A DNA stretch of 64,000 nucleotides, from NCBI GenBank assembly GCA_009767595.1, contig VSDK01017349.1:162948-226947 (forward strand). Reading direction: 5' to 3'. Below the pieces are notes generated by a model. It had not been told where the DNA came from. It ran no database searches and worked only from the letters and a program-made list of their open reading frames with translations. Every line of letters begins with the position of its first letter. Within the stretch, counting starts at the first letter, position 1. Of this stretch, positions 11,731 to 24,879 are shown one piece after another. The translations under genes were made by a program, and so were the position numbers. Origin of the DNA: Symbiodinium kawagutii. Lineage: Eukaryota; Sar; Dinophyceae; Suessiales; Symbiodiniaceae.

Positions 11731-14717
11731 GCGGTCACTTGGTATCAGCCCTCGCAGCTTCACGCTTCACCATCCCGTGCCCTTCATGACGCTCGTTCCA
11801 TGGATCGCGCTGGGCACATCGAGAATCATGGGGTCCCAGCCTGTCGCGGAACGGCGCATGGAGCGGAAGAATTTCTTTACCGCTGCAGGTGTTCGCCTCG
11901 AACATCTGTCGCAGACAGTAGCGCAATACCAAAAAATCCGGCTGGTTCCGGTTGCCATGGGCAGCTTCACGATACTTCATGGAGTCAATTTTGCCAGTCT
12001 CGAATGGTACATTACTATATTTCATCAAGATTATTATCATGAATGGTCATTATGATTATCATTACATATTATCATGATTGATTATTGTTTTTTACATTTA
12101 ATTAAAGTTAAGATTTGAATATGTGGTAATAGATTGTGATCTGCTAAGTTTTGTGCCTTTCGTTGCCTCCCTGCAACGTGATTGGCAGTTGAGTGGTGAA
12201 GCAACACCTCCCCATGGTCAGTTGGTGCCTGGACTTCAGCTGGAAATCATCAGCTGGGAATAAATCAGTTCCTGCCCGGACGTACCTCAGGCACTGCTTT
12301 GCTCCGTAAATCCACACTGAGATGGGTTGATTAAACCGTCAACAACATTGAACAACTACCATGTTGGTTAGCAGTGCTATCGAACAATTCGAGCATCAAT
12401 GATCCCTATTCTTACGAACTTGAATAGCACTATCCGTATATTCACTGCAGTCAATTAGTGCTATAGAAATTCAAGCACCAATTAGCCCTACCGTTTGACG
12501 AAGCAACAATGGTTCTGGTAACCAGATGCTGGTTCTGAACCATCATTTATTCAAGCTTTTACCAACCAGATGGTTCAAAATGGTTCAGAACCATCATTTA
12601 TCAACCAAAACCATCATTTATCAACCAACAATCTGATAAATGAAGCAACATCTGAACCAACCACTGAGCATTAAGCAACCAGGCTGTTTTCCCTATGAAA
12701 TTCTTGGAACGGTTATCCCCCATGAACGTTGGTTGGTTAACTGCTTGACCCAACTCGCCAACGGACAGCTGGTGTATCGGTATATCCCCTATGATTGTTG
12801 GTTGTTATCTCCTATTATTAAGCATTAACCAGCTAGTTAATCATAATAAACCATCATAAGCCGTATCCATATCCATATGGTTGGTATATATCCCCTATAA
12901 TTGTTAGTTATCATCCCCTATTAGCCATTAACCCATGGATACCCAGCAAGTTAATCATAATAAACCACCTATAATGCTGGTATATCTCCTATTATTGTTG
13001 GTTATTATCCTTGTTGGTTGTTATCTCCTATCATAAGCCATAAGACCTACCCATAATTGTTGGTATATCCCCTATATTTGTTGGTTGTTCGTTACCCATT
13101 AACCATTAACCAGCTAGTTAATCATACTAAACCGCCAACGGTTCGCATTTTCAACCAACGGTTCGGGTTCGGTTCTCCCGGTGCCGCAGATCTGCGCTGA
13201 CGAGTTGGAGTCCAGGCTCCAGGCGGCGCTCTGGCGGCACCTGGATCCCAACAAGGAGCGCCGCGTTTCGGACGACGGTACCGCCATGGGCCACTGGGTG
13301 ATGTTTGGTGCTACAAAGGATGTCCTTCGTCAATGGATTTGATACACATTTTTATTGGATTTTATTAGTCTACTAGTAGTAGATAGTAGTACGTTCTTAT
13401 TTTTGCTTGGGCACCTTTATGATTTTTGATCCTAAGAAAAGATAGACATGTTCCTTGATGTTCCTGCATGTTTATTTTTGACCAAAGCATTGATGTCTGA
13501 TCTGAAGAATCTCGTATCACGCATGGCAAGGGCGCTCTGGGTCTGACCAACATTGGGCACTGGGAACGAGCCCTAACAAGATCAGGGGCTGGGCACAGCT
13601 TTCATTTTACCAACTGCTATGTCGCTATGCTTGGGAATGCTGTGCTTGTGAACCAACTGGCTATCATCGTTGTATTCATTTGTCGATCCTCGCTCAGCTA
13701 TATTGTTTTGATCCAACTATCGTGGTTATGAGTCACTTCCAGCCCTGCAATCAGGTGATGCGGATGGACAGCCTGTCCTGTGTGATGTTCATTGGTGGTC
13801 TGCAAGATCTTTGGATGTATCCAGTCAGCCGCCAATCAACCTTGTAGATGCCTAGTTTGTTCCTGTACTGTTGATCATAGAATCGATATGACCAGGGTTA
13901 TGACCCAAAGCCATATACTTGATATATTTCAGATGATTGCTATAGTTATCTTCCAATATTGTCAACCATTAACTATAGCAATGATATGGGACGGTAACCA
14001 TGACAGCAATTAACTGTTCATTGACTGTGACTATAAGCGTTTCCTAACCACGGTGGTTGTCAATTGTCGACCATTAACCATGGGACCATGGGATGCCAAG
14101 TGTAACCATTGACCGTCAACCATTGACCATTATGATATAGTTATTCTTATCCATCATGACCACCATTAACTATGACTATGACTATAACCATTGGTTAACC
14201 ATGGTCATTGTCAACCATTAACCATGGGACCACGACGGAAATAACCATTGGTCGTTTATCCCTGGCACGCCAGGACGGTCACACCGATCTTCTGACCATG
14301 ACGGTCTTCTTCCACGTGCTGATGGGAGCCGTCGGAGGGCCGAGCGAGTTCCGCCGGTGATGTGGCGCCTGTTGTGGCCCTGGCCATGTTCGAGGTTTGC
14401 CAGCTTGGGTCAGGTTCTTGTAGGGGGTTGATAATGGGGGTAGCCACAACAATGATATGGGGTGTTTCGGCTCTTAGGGATTTCTGTTCTTCGATGTGGG
14501 CCGAAGGGGTCTTAATCCATTTCGAGCCCCCAATCCTTGGTGCCGGCTGATTTGTGCATGTACAATAATCGTTCATTACTCAATGATGTGCCCATGAAAT
14601 CGTTGACTCAAGTTGCCATATCATTTTGGGGTGGATTTGGTGGCACCCGCAGTCCATGGACAGCCCATGTGTGTCAGATTTGCAGGTTCCGACCCTGGAG
14701 CGACCCTGCGCACTGAG
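11731..14717 (+). CDS. Unknown protein, partial, four exons
   Basis: Not recognised. Four segments keep one frame across three junctions: 11731-11888 (starts AVTWYQPSQLHASPSRALHD, contains GHIENHGVPACRGTAHGAEE), 13216-13277 (LQAALWRHLDPNKERRVSDD), 14274-14356 (RSHRSSDHDGLLPRADGSRR), and 14686-14717 (VPTLERPCALR). Each acceptor is AG|G. No catalytic motif or membrane segment is evident. In 14274-14356 another frame (DLLTMTVFFHVLMGAVGG) is also open and hydrophobic, so the frame choice rests on phase only. The first and last exons are not identified. The gene lies downstream of FtsH on the same strand. The introns hold AACCATTA-type satellite and dispersed repeats at 12840-13130. Confidence 0.45.
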
Positions 14718-17700
14718 GTGGATGATGCGGCGCAAGGGGCAAGTCGCAGTGCTGTCCTGGAGGTTTGAACATGCGCCGGGGCAGTGTGATATTCATCTCC
14801 ACCTACACACCGCGTAATGTCTCAACCTACGCCTAGGGATACCACCTACGCCTAGGGATAAGCCTACCTAGTTGCCTTCGCGTAGCATGGAAAAGATACG
14901 TGATGCCGTGATGCCTTGTCCTAGTAGCTTGAAATCCTGGTAAACCTGCGCGACTTTCCAGCTCAGGGTGGTCGTGCAAGATATCACCAGGAAGCCATTC
15001 GGATCAGTTGGATTACAGATTGCTATCAGTTGCTGGCTATCAGCTCGGCATGGCCTGGTTCTAGCATGCAGCCTGCTATTCAGATGGGCATGACTGGGAA
15101 GAACCAACTTCCTTCGATGGTTCACCGGTCAGAATTGATCCAGTTTGTGTTCTCTGAGAGGTCAGGCAACACACAAATAGCAAGTACCAACCAGCAGAAA
15201 TCTGGAGAATATCCATTACTGGTTTTTCTTGTTGAATGAGTAATATGGTTTAATACCGATTGATACTGGCTAACCCATGGTCAATTACATTTCACCAAGC
15301 ATTAGTTGGTTAACCATCATTTGTCATCAACCAGAGCTGATCACAACCATCAGTGCCATCAGTGCCATCAGTCATCATTCGTTGTCGTCCACGGCGCAGC
15401 GTTAGGAGACCGCAGCATCTCCAAGTAAATCCACGGCGAGTGAAGGTGCCGCGAAATGGAGCCGATAGTACTCTAAATTTTGGTCCAGGAATGGTTGATG
15501 GAACAGCAACTTGTTGGTGGTTTGATAGGGAAACCATGGGTTAAAAATGGTTAATAAAAAGGAATAATAAGCAATAGTAATGGTGAAACAGCTAACTGGT
15601 TGGTGGTTTCATTGGCGTTTGTTTGTTCTCCCTCGTAATTGTGACCCAATGGTTGGTTGACAAGCTTTTTAAATAGGGGTTGAAACCACCAACCAGTTTA
15701 ACGATGAGTTGGTAATAGTAGTAGTTGATATCATCCAAAAGTGGTCCAGAACAACGAGTTTGTATTAGTTGATGCATGTTGATAATGAGTTAGTACTAGT
15801 TCATAAGTTAGTACTCTGGTTGTTATGAGTTAGTAGTAGTTGATGCATTGTTCCAAAGTTGATATAATCCAATCGGTCATAACACACATTCCGAATATGA
15901 TTAGCAAGGGCCAGCTATTGGGACAAGTTTTAACGGTACAATACTGGTTCATCGCAGATTTGTGATTCTTTGATGGTCGTGAGGAACCAATCACGGGTTA
16001 GCTAATGATGGTTGAGCCCTGTTTACTCATGCTGCAAAATGGTTTATGTTACGCCTTCAGTAGTGATTGTCCATCAATCGCTAGTAACATGATGGTTCGC
16101 AATGACAGTGAATCAATGAGTACACAGTGAATGGTTAGGCACAACGGCACACCAATTATGGAACAAATGACAGCGAAGACATGCTTTCAGTATTCTTCAA
16201 GCCACGCGTGGTTCATTTACGACTCAAATCGTTGAACAATTATTTGTAAGCATTGTTGAACCACCCATATGTTGATTGATTGACAATTGTTGAACCAGTG
16301 GTGAAAGACATCTATGCCTATGCAAATGTAAATCTTGTGATTCCTAGATCACCCCCTATTTCCATGAGAAGCTCAAGTTTTTTTTCGTTCACAGAGTTTT
16401 TTTTGATGTTGACAGCTGGATCTCACATGACTAGTTGGTTATTGTCAGTCATTAACTCCTACTCCTATTCTTAGCAATTTGAGACCATTCATAGCCACCA
16501 TTGTTTCCTCCCATTACATTCATAACATTGCAGGTTATAGAGCTACAACACACAAATGGGCATTCAAGTCTGAATGGCGAAGTGAAATTTGATTACATAT
16601 GATTGGTTCCTAGGCTTAGGCTACACCAGAGGAACGGACATTGAATTCTCAATAGGTTGTCTAATTGCTTATTTACACATAGTTTCATGCACTGCGAGAT
16701 GACCCACCAACCATGGGGGTATCGGATAGCAGTCGTGAGGTGGTGGTGATACGACCAATAGCCCCTGATCAATCATGTTACCACCTGGGAAATCGGTAGC
16801 AATTGAAGACTGCATTCGTTCAAAACATGAAGGGACAGTTGGTGGAGTACCATTGCCAACCAGATTACAACCATTGATTACTAGCAGAGGTTAAGCAAAA
16901 ACAATATTTTTGACAATTGGGATCATTGCCCCACCATGACAATCAAGAGCTGCAATTTAAAGAGCCGGAAGTCAACCACAAATAAACAATGGGGTTGGCA
17001 ACTACACCCATGGATTTCTCAATCATTATCGACGGTTGGTTTTGGTTTCCGTTCTTGATTGACGTTCACCCATCATACAGCAGCTTCTACCGTCATAGAT
17101 ATAACCGGACCCATTACCATAATTACCAAATAGTTGTTTCCAACTGCATGGATGGACATGTCTCACTATTTACCATCAATATGATGATAGTTATTTCTTG
17201 ATTTCTTGATGGTTTGTAGACATACATGAATGTGTGCCACGGTTATTGCTACTTACAACGAATTGTGTTCTTCGATAAATGTCATATTGGATGTGATGGC
17301 AGTTTACCTTCTAGGGCCTATTTACCATCATTGATGTTTGTTGAACCGTGAGTTGCCTTCCAAACCATCATTGTCAACCCATCACCGCCATCACGAACGG
17401 TTTAACCAGGTGTTGCACATATTTTAGCTGTATATTGTACATGTTATATTCAGGGCCCAATATTGACCATTGAGGTCGAATTACCTTCAAACCGTTTCAC
17501 ATTTATGGCACGGTGCCTAACCCATCTATATAGAAGTCAAACGATGGTGAACCCATCATTACATTTCATTACCAATGAGACCAAGTTTACGGATGATTAT
17601 TCACATCGGAACATGGGAGTCGTACAAAAGGTCCTTGTAAGGAGTTCAGCTTGCCATGACCTTTCATGTCATGAATCAAAGGTTCGCTAAAGTCTTTTTT

Positions 17701-18265
17701 TTCGAACTCGCTATAAAGATTTTTTTTTCTCGCGAAAGTTTTTGCGAAAGTTCATTCTGTAGTCTTCTCACAGCCAATGAATGAAGAAAGCAAAACATGA
17801 AGTTTATCAGGTCCTGTAAGTTGTCCAGTGGAATTTCCTAGCTTTTGGTAGCTCTAGTCAGCCGCCAACACATTCCAATGTAATTCGAGCAAAAGCTGAT
17901 GCACACAATAGCCAGAGTTGGAAACTTGTTTTTTCCTACGGACTTTTTCTAGAAAAATCAGAGTCATTTCACGAAAGTTTCGCTAAAGTTTCGCGAAAAC
18001 CATCGTGAAAGATTGGGTTCTTGGTGAGGAGCCTCCCTCCTAGATATATTATAGTGCACTCTGGTAAACTAACCTGGAATTGAATAATCCACAATTCCTG
18101 GCTGGTTTTCCTCTTGCCACTCATTGATATTGATTTGACGCTTTGACTCTGCTGCCAAGTGAAACTTGACGATGCGAGGTGCCAGAAATCGATTCATTAA
18201 TTAATGTTGATAAACCAACCACTACTAACCAGCAGTTACTCCAAACTGGTGAGAAGTGGCAGCAG
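14718..18265. other. Non-coding or unresolved stretch
   Basis: I see no exon that satisfies both the AG|G rule and phase continuity. It contains TGGTTGATGG/AACCATCA words, AT-rich sequence, and T-rich stretches with GCGAAAG words from about 17690 on. It may be intron or spacer. Confidence 0.4.
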
Positions 18266-21200
18266 GGAATGGCCAGACCCAACAGCGCCAGGTGGCAGTC
18301 TGGCTCTGCAGTCGATCAACGAAGAGAACACTGCGGAGATCGACCGGCAGCAGGTAGCTGGGGGATGGCTTGGATGCTTCGAAAGATACTTGATAGGGAA
18401 AATGGATGGTTATATAATGATAAATGGTTATTGGTTGATGTTTAGTAGTGGTTGACCAATATTGATTAATGGTTGATGTCCAACTTAGAGTGGATAAGCG
18501 TGGTATATGTCCTGCATAGATAAATGGTGTTCTCTTCCATCACCTTTGATGGTTGCACAAATTGTAGATGGTATGAAGTGCTTGTAATTTCGATCAATGA
18601 TGGCTCTGCTTTGTTCGAAGAAGGTAACAACGGTACTTAGTGGTTGTGCAGGGGTGGGCATGGCCACAATGATCAATGGTGGTTCCAATTATGATTTTAT
18701 ATGGTTTACATATGTCAATATGTTTCGTTGATGATCGCTGGTTTGCGGGGGGTTATCACCAGTTGATGTGGGAATACCACCAGCCGAAACCATTTTTAGT
18801 TCATTTGCGTGCCGTTGTATCTACAGTACACAATGCTCAAGATACAACGATGTGCGCTACACCCTCCCCACAGACCCACACGCACATGCATGTCTCGCAA
18901 CATCTATGGGCTAAGTAAATTTTATTCGTATCAGCATCCGCCAACTTGGTGCAGTTGTGTACCAACCTGAGATTCGCTTGGCAATGTCGCCACCTCGGCG
19001 ATCCACAAAGGATCAGCCGAATCGATGACTCGATGAATCACCGTTTGTGAATTGAAGTTCAGGGCTGAACAAACAACAACTAATTCAACTAATTCAAGTT
19101 GAGGGTTTCCAAAAAAAACAGCAACAACTCTCCATCCATCACTTTCCCAAACTTCTGGGGTCATCTTGTCTTCCTCTAAACGGTTGCTGGATGGCTGGAT
19201 CGGTGGAAGATGTCGAAGATGTCGCTTGTCCCAAGCATTGCTGCGCCGCTGCATCCGCAGCTGAGTTCCCAACAGCTCGGTCACGAGTCCCGGCATTTTG
19301 CCAATGTGCACATATGGCGAGTTGGGTCAATATTAACCAACCAACTAATGGGAGATTTCCACCAACAAGTTCATAGGGAAAACAATGGTTAATGACAGGG
19401 GAACCAAGGGTACAGGGTTTTGACCCACAGCCATATGTTCACCAGGCTACTACTGTGGGTCGAAGTTTGACGAAAGACAAAAAACGTGTACAGTTCATTC
19501 ACATGTGACCCCCCTGTCCTCTGAAGAGGGTGAAATCTATATATAAGTTTCCCCACCGTGGTACCCCAAGTTGCTGCTATCCTCGCGGTGGGCGACTGTA
19601 CCACGACAGGCTTCAGCAGTCATGGCCACAGCCCAAGGCGGGAGAAAGTGTGAAGTACTTGTGGTGCATGTCCTCCGAATTTCAAGGGATTGATCTTCAA
19701 CAAATGGTCGACTCAGAATCAACGGATTGATGGAAGAGGATACATCAGGATGAAACATCTGATAGATTCTCAAAGATTCTAGTAATTGATACATCTGTAT
19801 AATAGATTCTAATAGATTCTAATAGTAGGGTTGGGGATCAGTCTCAATCATTGACCAGCCATGAGATCGAAGCCACGCCGAACAGTATGGTCGTATGCAA
19901 GGACAAAACTGGCAAGTCCCCTGGTGGCTTCTCACCCCATGAGGGCTTCTTGACAATACTTCATCGATATCGTCTTGTAAACTAAGTTGGCAATGCAAGA
20001 TCCGCCATTGGACAAAGCAGCTGAGATGAAGACACACCCCTGGTGTTGACGCAGCTGGCGCAGCTAAAAGCATAACTTTGGGTAGTCTCGTTGGATTGAA
20101 GAAATCATTTTCTTATGAAACAACATGTTAGGGTTAGTGCCAACCTGGGTTAGTACTTGCCAGTGTTCCAGGTTCATGCACCTGGTCAAATGACGCTTAA
20201 TCTCTCAAAAATGGCCAATGCTGCATTGAATGCTAGAACACCCATATGAACCAGCAACCCTATGAATTCACATTACGCTTCTGAACCAGACTGACCATGA
20301 AGTTAAACATTAAAGATGCTCAACGGCGAACCACCAAGAAATCCACCATACCCAACCATATACTCACCATACATTGACCATATACTGACCATATCTCCCC
20401 GCATCTTTCGACGCTGGAAGCAGCGTGCGCAGCAGCGGCCCCCCGCGCTGCCACGCTGTGCCCCTGGAAAAACAGGCGTTGCGCCGCAGGAGGAAGGTGG
20501 CTGTTGGGCTGTTGGTGGTAGCAGTGGATGGGCGGATTTTCGGCCACGTTTCGTTGGAAGATGTTATCGTGGCAGTTGGTTCCAGTTGGTCTGTTCCAGT
20601 TGGTCTATTGGTTCCGGTCTGTTCCAGTTGGTTATGTTGGTGATTCAAAGAAGAAAGTGCTGGTCTGTTCCAGCTGGTTCATGATTTAAAGAAAGTGCTT
20701 CTAATTTTCTGCCTGATATGTTTCAGTCGATGCTTAGATCATGCCACTTTTCATCATTTGTGGGTACTTAGAAGCATGCCAATCGGAATGATGGCTTCTA
20801 ATTGACCAGCAGACTGTTTGGGCAACTGACCCTATCGCAGAGGGTGCCCCTGTGGCTGCAAAAGTCGTTTTTCGTCGTAAATCCTGGTTGGTTGATCTAT
20901 CAGCAGCTGCCAGGCTAGATAAATGATAGTAAGAAACCACAAAGTATATTTATATAGTAGTAATCAACATCATCAACCAAACACAGAATGTCCGATTCAC
21001 CACAGTTGATTAGATTTCCATGGACATAGCATTCAAAAGTCACTACTATATCATACTATCTTGCTGCAATTTGCGCAATGAATCATAATGTTCAAATCAT
21101 TACTGATTTTGATTAATTCAAATCATTACGCTTATATAGTCAAGTGATTAAAAAAAACATAATTTGTATAGTATAAATCAGTCATAAAACTGAGTTGCTT

Positions 21201-21450
21201 AGTAACAATTCAGTATTATAATCGACAAACTTAAATTAATTATAAAACTGAGTTACTCAGTAATAAGTCAGTAAAAAAATCGGAATTTTACTTACTTAAA
21301 CTTGGTTCATGTTGATCTGGTCGGAGGCCGTCGCATTGTGGAGTTGCTCTTGCGCTTTGACCCCATTCGGCTCCGCAGCGAGTGCGGGGCCGCAGAGCCG
21401 TGGGACGTAGATGTGACGATGCCCCTGTCGTTGCATGGAACGTCGCGTTC
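18266..21450 (+). CDS. Candidate multi-exon gene of unknown function (weak)
   Basis: Not recognised. The segment 18266-18353 (CAG|G acceptor, CAG|GTAGCT donor) reads EWPDPTAPGGSLALQSINEE and onward to an NTAEIDRQQ-like end. The segment from 21327 (GAG|G acceptor) to about 21450 reads RRIVELLLRFDPIRLRSECG, then GAAEPWDVDVTMPLSL. A segment at 20421-20496 would join the two in phase, but its acceptor is AAG|CAG, against the local AG|G rule. Codon composition in the two outer segments is protein-like. The far ends are not located. These could be exons of two different genes. Confidence 0.35.
19381..19440. repeat. Dispersed repeat family C copy
   Basis: Reverse orientation relative to 26342: ATGGTTAATGACAGGGGAAC, then GTACAGGGTTTTGACCCACA and GCCATAT. 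Confidence 0.75.
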
Positions 21451-21710
21451 AAAAGGGGGGGTGGTCCTGGCATGTCCTGGCTATACCATGTTTTTTATCC
21501 GCTATTCATCAATTTGAATCATTTTTCTCAATGAAAACCATGAACCAGAAGATTGCAATGCAATGTTCGTCAATGGCTATGGGCAGTGCTGGAGAAACCG
21601 AACTGGGAGCACAAAAAGTTAGCATTTTTGCATGAATCGCACTTGAAACTGTTCCATACCCCATTTGCCCCAAGCGACGCAAGACACTACAAGTGTCCTT
21701 TTTTTGGATT

Positions 21711-21797
21711 AATGTTGGTTTCTGATTAGTATCTACCTGTTGGTTTCATCTATTTTCATTACTTTAGGGGGGGTTACACTAATCAGAAACCAACATT
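21711..21797. mobile_element. MITE-like element, family A, copy 1
   Basis: An 87-bp element with near-perfect terminal inverted repeats (AATGTTGGTTTCTGATTAGT at the left and its reverse complement at the right), flanked by TA. Almost identical to the copy at 28874-28959, so it moved or was copied recently. TA flanks fit a Tc1/mariner-type non-autonomous element; that class assignment is inference. Confidence 0.85.
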
Positions 21798-22134
21798 ACT
21801 TGCTGAACTTGCAGTACTACACTTAAACAGATCCAGCTTTGGGCCATGGTGAAAAACTCTTGAGATTGTGTGATTTTGTGTGAGGAATCCAAGGCATGCC
21901 ACGGTATACTTGTGGCATACAATCAGGCCACTGATGAGGGGCTTCTGAATGGCTTCTATTCTCATAGGCTGATTCGCGTGGTACGAGATTCCCTTGGAGT
22001 AGTGTGGCCCAAGTCTTGCGGATCAGTTCATCTTTGCCAATCTTGCCACAGCCTCAAACATGAAAACTCGCTTTTTTGAACAGGAAACTTGCTCGAACAA
22101 GATTGCTCAACCCCATTTCCATGTAACAGTTGGG

Positions 22135-22158
22135 CTTGCGTGGGCAAGCCCACGCAAG
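22135..22158. other. Perfect short hairpin
   Basis: Two 11-nt arms, CTTGCGTGGGC and its exact reverse complement, are separated by only AA. No gene context is visible. It could be a transcript structure or a palindrome left by an excised element. Confidence 0.7.
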
Positions 22159-23475
22159 GTGAGGGTCCAATCAGACTTGCAGACTGTGTAAATGTACATA
22201 GATTTGGAACAAAAGTGATGTCACACATATGTATACGACTATTGTAAATCTATGTACATATATATATATATACATATGTGTGTGTGATCAGTGATCATAT
22301 TACATATATTTGTCCATGTAAACACCTAGAATTTGATTTTGGAAGATCGTTTTTCAGTTGCAGCTGATATTTGGAAAAAAAACTGTGCCTTCCAATCACC
22401 CGCTGATCTTTACGGTACCGAGTCCGTCCCGCGCGCTGGCCCTGATGGTGTCCACATCATGGCCCGTGCCCAGCAGAGTGGCCCAGGTTTCAGCCTTTGT
22501 ACACACATCGAATGCATTACCAGGCTCAACAGGCGCCGCTGTCAGCTGCTGACGTGTGGCGATTCTGAGGGATGGGACGTGTTGAGAATGGGGCTCTGAT
22601 GCGCCTAGTGATGGTAGATGATGAAATAATGATTAATCAATGGTTGAGAATGGTAATGATGTTCGAATACAATGGTTAAGAATGGTTGGCCTGCCGGTAA
22701 ATCATTGTATTTGTTTTGATCAGGAAATACCAAAGGAAATGTGGAGTGTAATGAAACGGTAACCAACCCTTTAGAACCATGGCGCTGTGGCAACTGGAAA
22801 CTACATCCACTCTGGTCCACGGCTGGATGGCATTTTGCAACACCTGCGCTGATGTTGCGGCCTGGAGCAAGCTTGAAGGTCAGTGCTGCAACCGCGTGCT
22901 TCGCCCTGACGAGAATGAACATGTAAGAACAAGAATGGGTACCGTTTGCCAACAATGCAGGCTAGGGACACTTTCACTTTCCCTCAGCTTGTGAGCCACC
23001 TTAGCATTTCGCGCTTTCGACCAGCTCCGAACTTGTTTGCGAACAGCAGAGAAGACTGGTTCTTGATGTTTCAAAAACATCAGTGAAGACTAGTGCTTCA
23101 TCATGGTGGATGGATGGTCAATTGCATGTCCATCAACACAGTTGTGAATGCGAAACCCATGGTGTCCCAAATCAAATCTCTGATTTATCTCCATTTTTTT
23201 CCGAGGCTAGGCTTGCCAATGGATTGAATTTGACATGCTTGATCCGGGAAGATGTGCATGATCAAAACATGTCCAGTTCCTTTTTGCACCTGTTGCATCA
23301 GGAGAAGTCACCAGACAAGAAGGATGATCCAATGGCGAGGGGCCCTGGGTTTGTCTCACCGTGTGAGCCTGTGACAAATCCAGCCCCAAAAGTGGAACAG
23401 CTTTTAATCTGAATCCACCAGTTTGACAAATCCACCAGTTTGACAAATCCACCAGTTTGAACGACCAAGTTAGTC

Positions 23476-23528
23476 ATACCAGTTAATACCAGTTAATACC
23501 AGTTAATACCAGTTAATACCAGTTAATC
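23476..23528 (+). repeat. Minisatellite (ATACCAGTTA)n
   Basis: Five consecutive near-identical 10-bp units. Confidence 0.9.
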
Positions 23529-23690
23529 ATACCTAACTTATACCCAGTTTGAAAGATACCAAGGGACTTGGGAATCTTGGGGACTTTTCGGCATATCTCT
23601 GCCTTGGCCCTCGGAAGTCACTATAGAGAGCTTGTTGCTCACCTGGCTGGGAGAGCCACCCTTTCCCTCTCCGGTTCGTGTGACCATGTT

Positions 23691-23790
23691 GGTGGTTTCT
23701 CAAAATAGGGGACCCCCAATCATCCAATGTGAATCATTTATAGTAGTAAACCAACCATCTTGGGGGGGTCCCCTATTTTGAGAAACCACC
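23691..23790. mobile_element. MITE-like element, family B, best copy
   Basis: A 100-bp element with terminal inverted repeats of about 27 bp beginning GGTGGTTTCTCAAAATAGGG and ending in the reverse complement. The core has ATCATTTATAG and AAACCAACCAT. It serves as the type copy for seven further, more decayed copies in the window. Confidence 0.9.
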
Positions 23791-23800
23791 ATATATAGCG

Positions 23801-23894
23801 TCTTAAGATGGGGGACCCCCAAAAATGGCTCGTTTATTGCTATACATGATCAATGGTGGATGATTTGGGGGTACCCCCATTTTGAGAAGCCACC
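23801..23894. mobile_element. MITE-like element, family B, second copy in tandem
   Basis: It lies 10 bp from the preceding copy, in inverted core orientation (GGCTCGTTTATTGCTA, then GATGATTTGGGGGTACCCCC). The right terminus TTTTGAGAAGCCACC is intact; the left one is eroded. Confidence 0.8.
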
Positions 23895-24879
23895 ATTTGT
23901 ATATACATATTCCTGAGTGACACGTCCATGAAGAAAGATGTACATGTATACATACACATTCATAGGTCATAGATTTGCAACCGACCAATACATGCTGTGT
24001 GATCATTTGTATGTGCGAGCCAGAAGTTCTCGACGGGAGCACCAGCTGTCTGTGTTGTATTTGTGTTCGGATCATGTTTTTCATGATGCATGGCTATCTC
24101 CCTACGAATATTGGTGTCAACTACCCCAATCAAGATGAGGACCATTGTATATTGCTAATACTAGCAGTGATCAAGTCCATTATATAAAAAATGACCCTAA
24201 AATTAACACTCGGAGATCCCTATTAGTATATCGATATTCTCAGCGCATCATGTTGATTATTAGCGCTTTCAAACCAACCAGAATCATTATATATTTGCTT
24301 ATTCATCATTCTTAGTCTTATTAATAGTCTCTATTCCTTATCAACAATTCATGATCACCATGAACAATCCTGTTGGTAGCCGTTGTGGAGATTCGTGGCT
24401 TTCTCATTAGTAACTTCCATTCAATGTTCCATTAATTCATTTTCATTCTGGACCATTATCAACCTTTACTACCTGTTCATTCACTTTTGCCGCTGATCGT
24501 TCTGAACCAATATGAAACACTTATTTACCACTGTTTGCCACGTACAGACCAAACACGAACCATTACTAACCCTGACTTAGACACTTTGAACCGCGACGAA
24601 ACCTCAATTAGCCATTCTGAACCATGAAGAACCTTCAATTAGCCAGAACATCATCAACTACTATTCATTCACCACTACATGATCATCATCAACCATCTCT
24701 CTGCATAGCCATCGTTAAAGAAGCATTTTACCATCACAAAGTACGTTCACTGAAGCATCATTGAACCATGACCATCCATGACCTAGCAATCCTTCAGCAA
24801 GGCACCACCCATTTCTGGTACCGCAACGTGGCGGCCACCGGGCCACCGTTGCCACGGGGCCCCACGCCTTCGGTTTGAG

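Larger units (their letters stand above)
22490..24879. other. Spacer with MITEs and short tandem repeats
   Basis: No exon is supported. The stretch holds a 17-bp tandem unit (GACAAATCCACCAGTTT) near 23410-23460, a 10-bp array at 23476-23528, two family-B elements at 23691-23894, and AACCATTC-type satellite from about 24340 to 24780 leading to the acceptor at 24879. The segment 24796-24860 (frame containing THFWYRNVAATG) looks coding but cannot be joined to the next exon. Confidence 0.4.

Noticed and set aside
11735..12040. Minus-strand frame with RNQPDFLVLRYCLRQMF
   Set aside because: The plus-strand reading of 11731-11888 has correct AG|G and GT borders and joins downstream exons in phase. 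The minus-strand frame has no such support, though it cannot be fully excluded.
22423..22486. Possible exon reading SVPRAGPDGVHIMARAQQSG
   Set aside because: Its acceptor (GAG|T) violates the AG|G rule kept by nearly all supported exons, and it cannot be joined in phase to the exon at 21327.
22775..22923. Possible terminal exon with EPWRCGNWKLHPLW
   Set aside because: The acceptor lacks the following G, two frames are equally open, and no neighbour is in phase.
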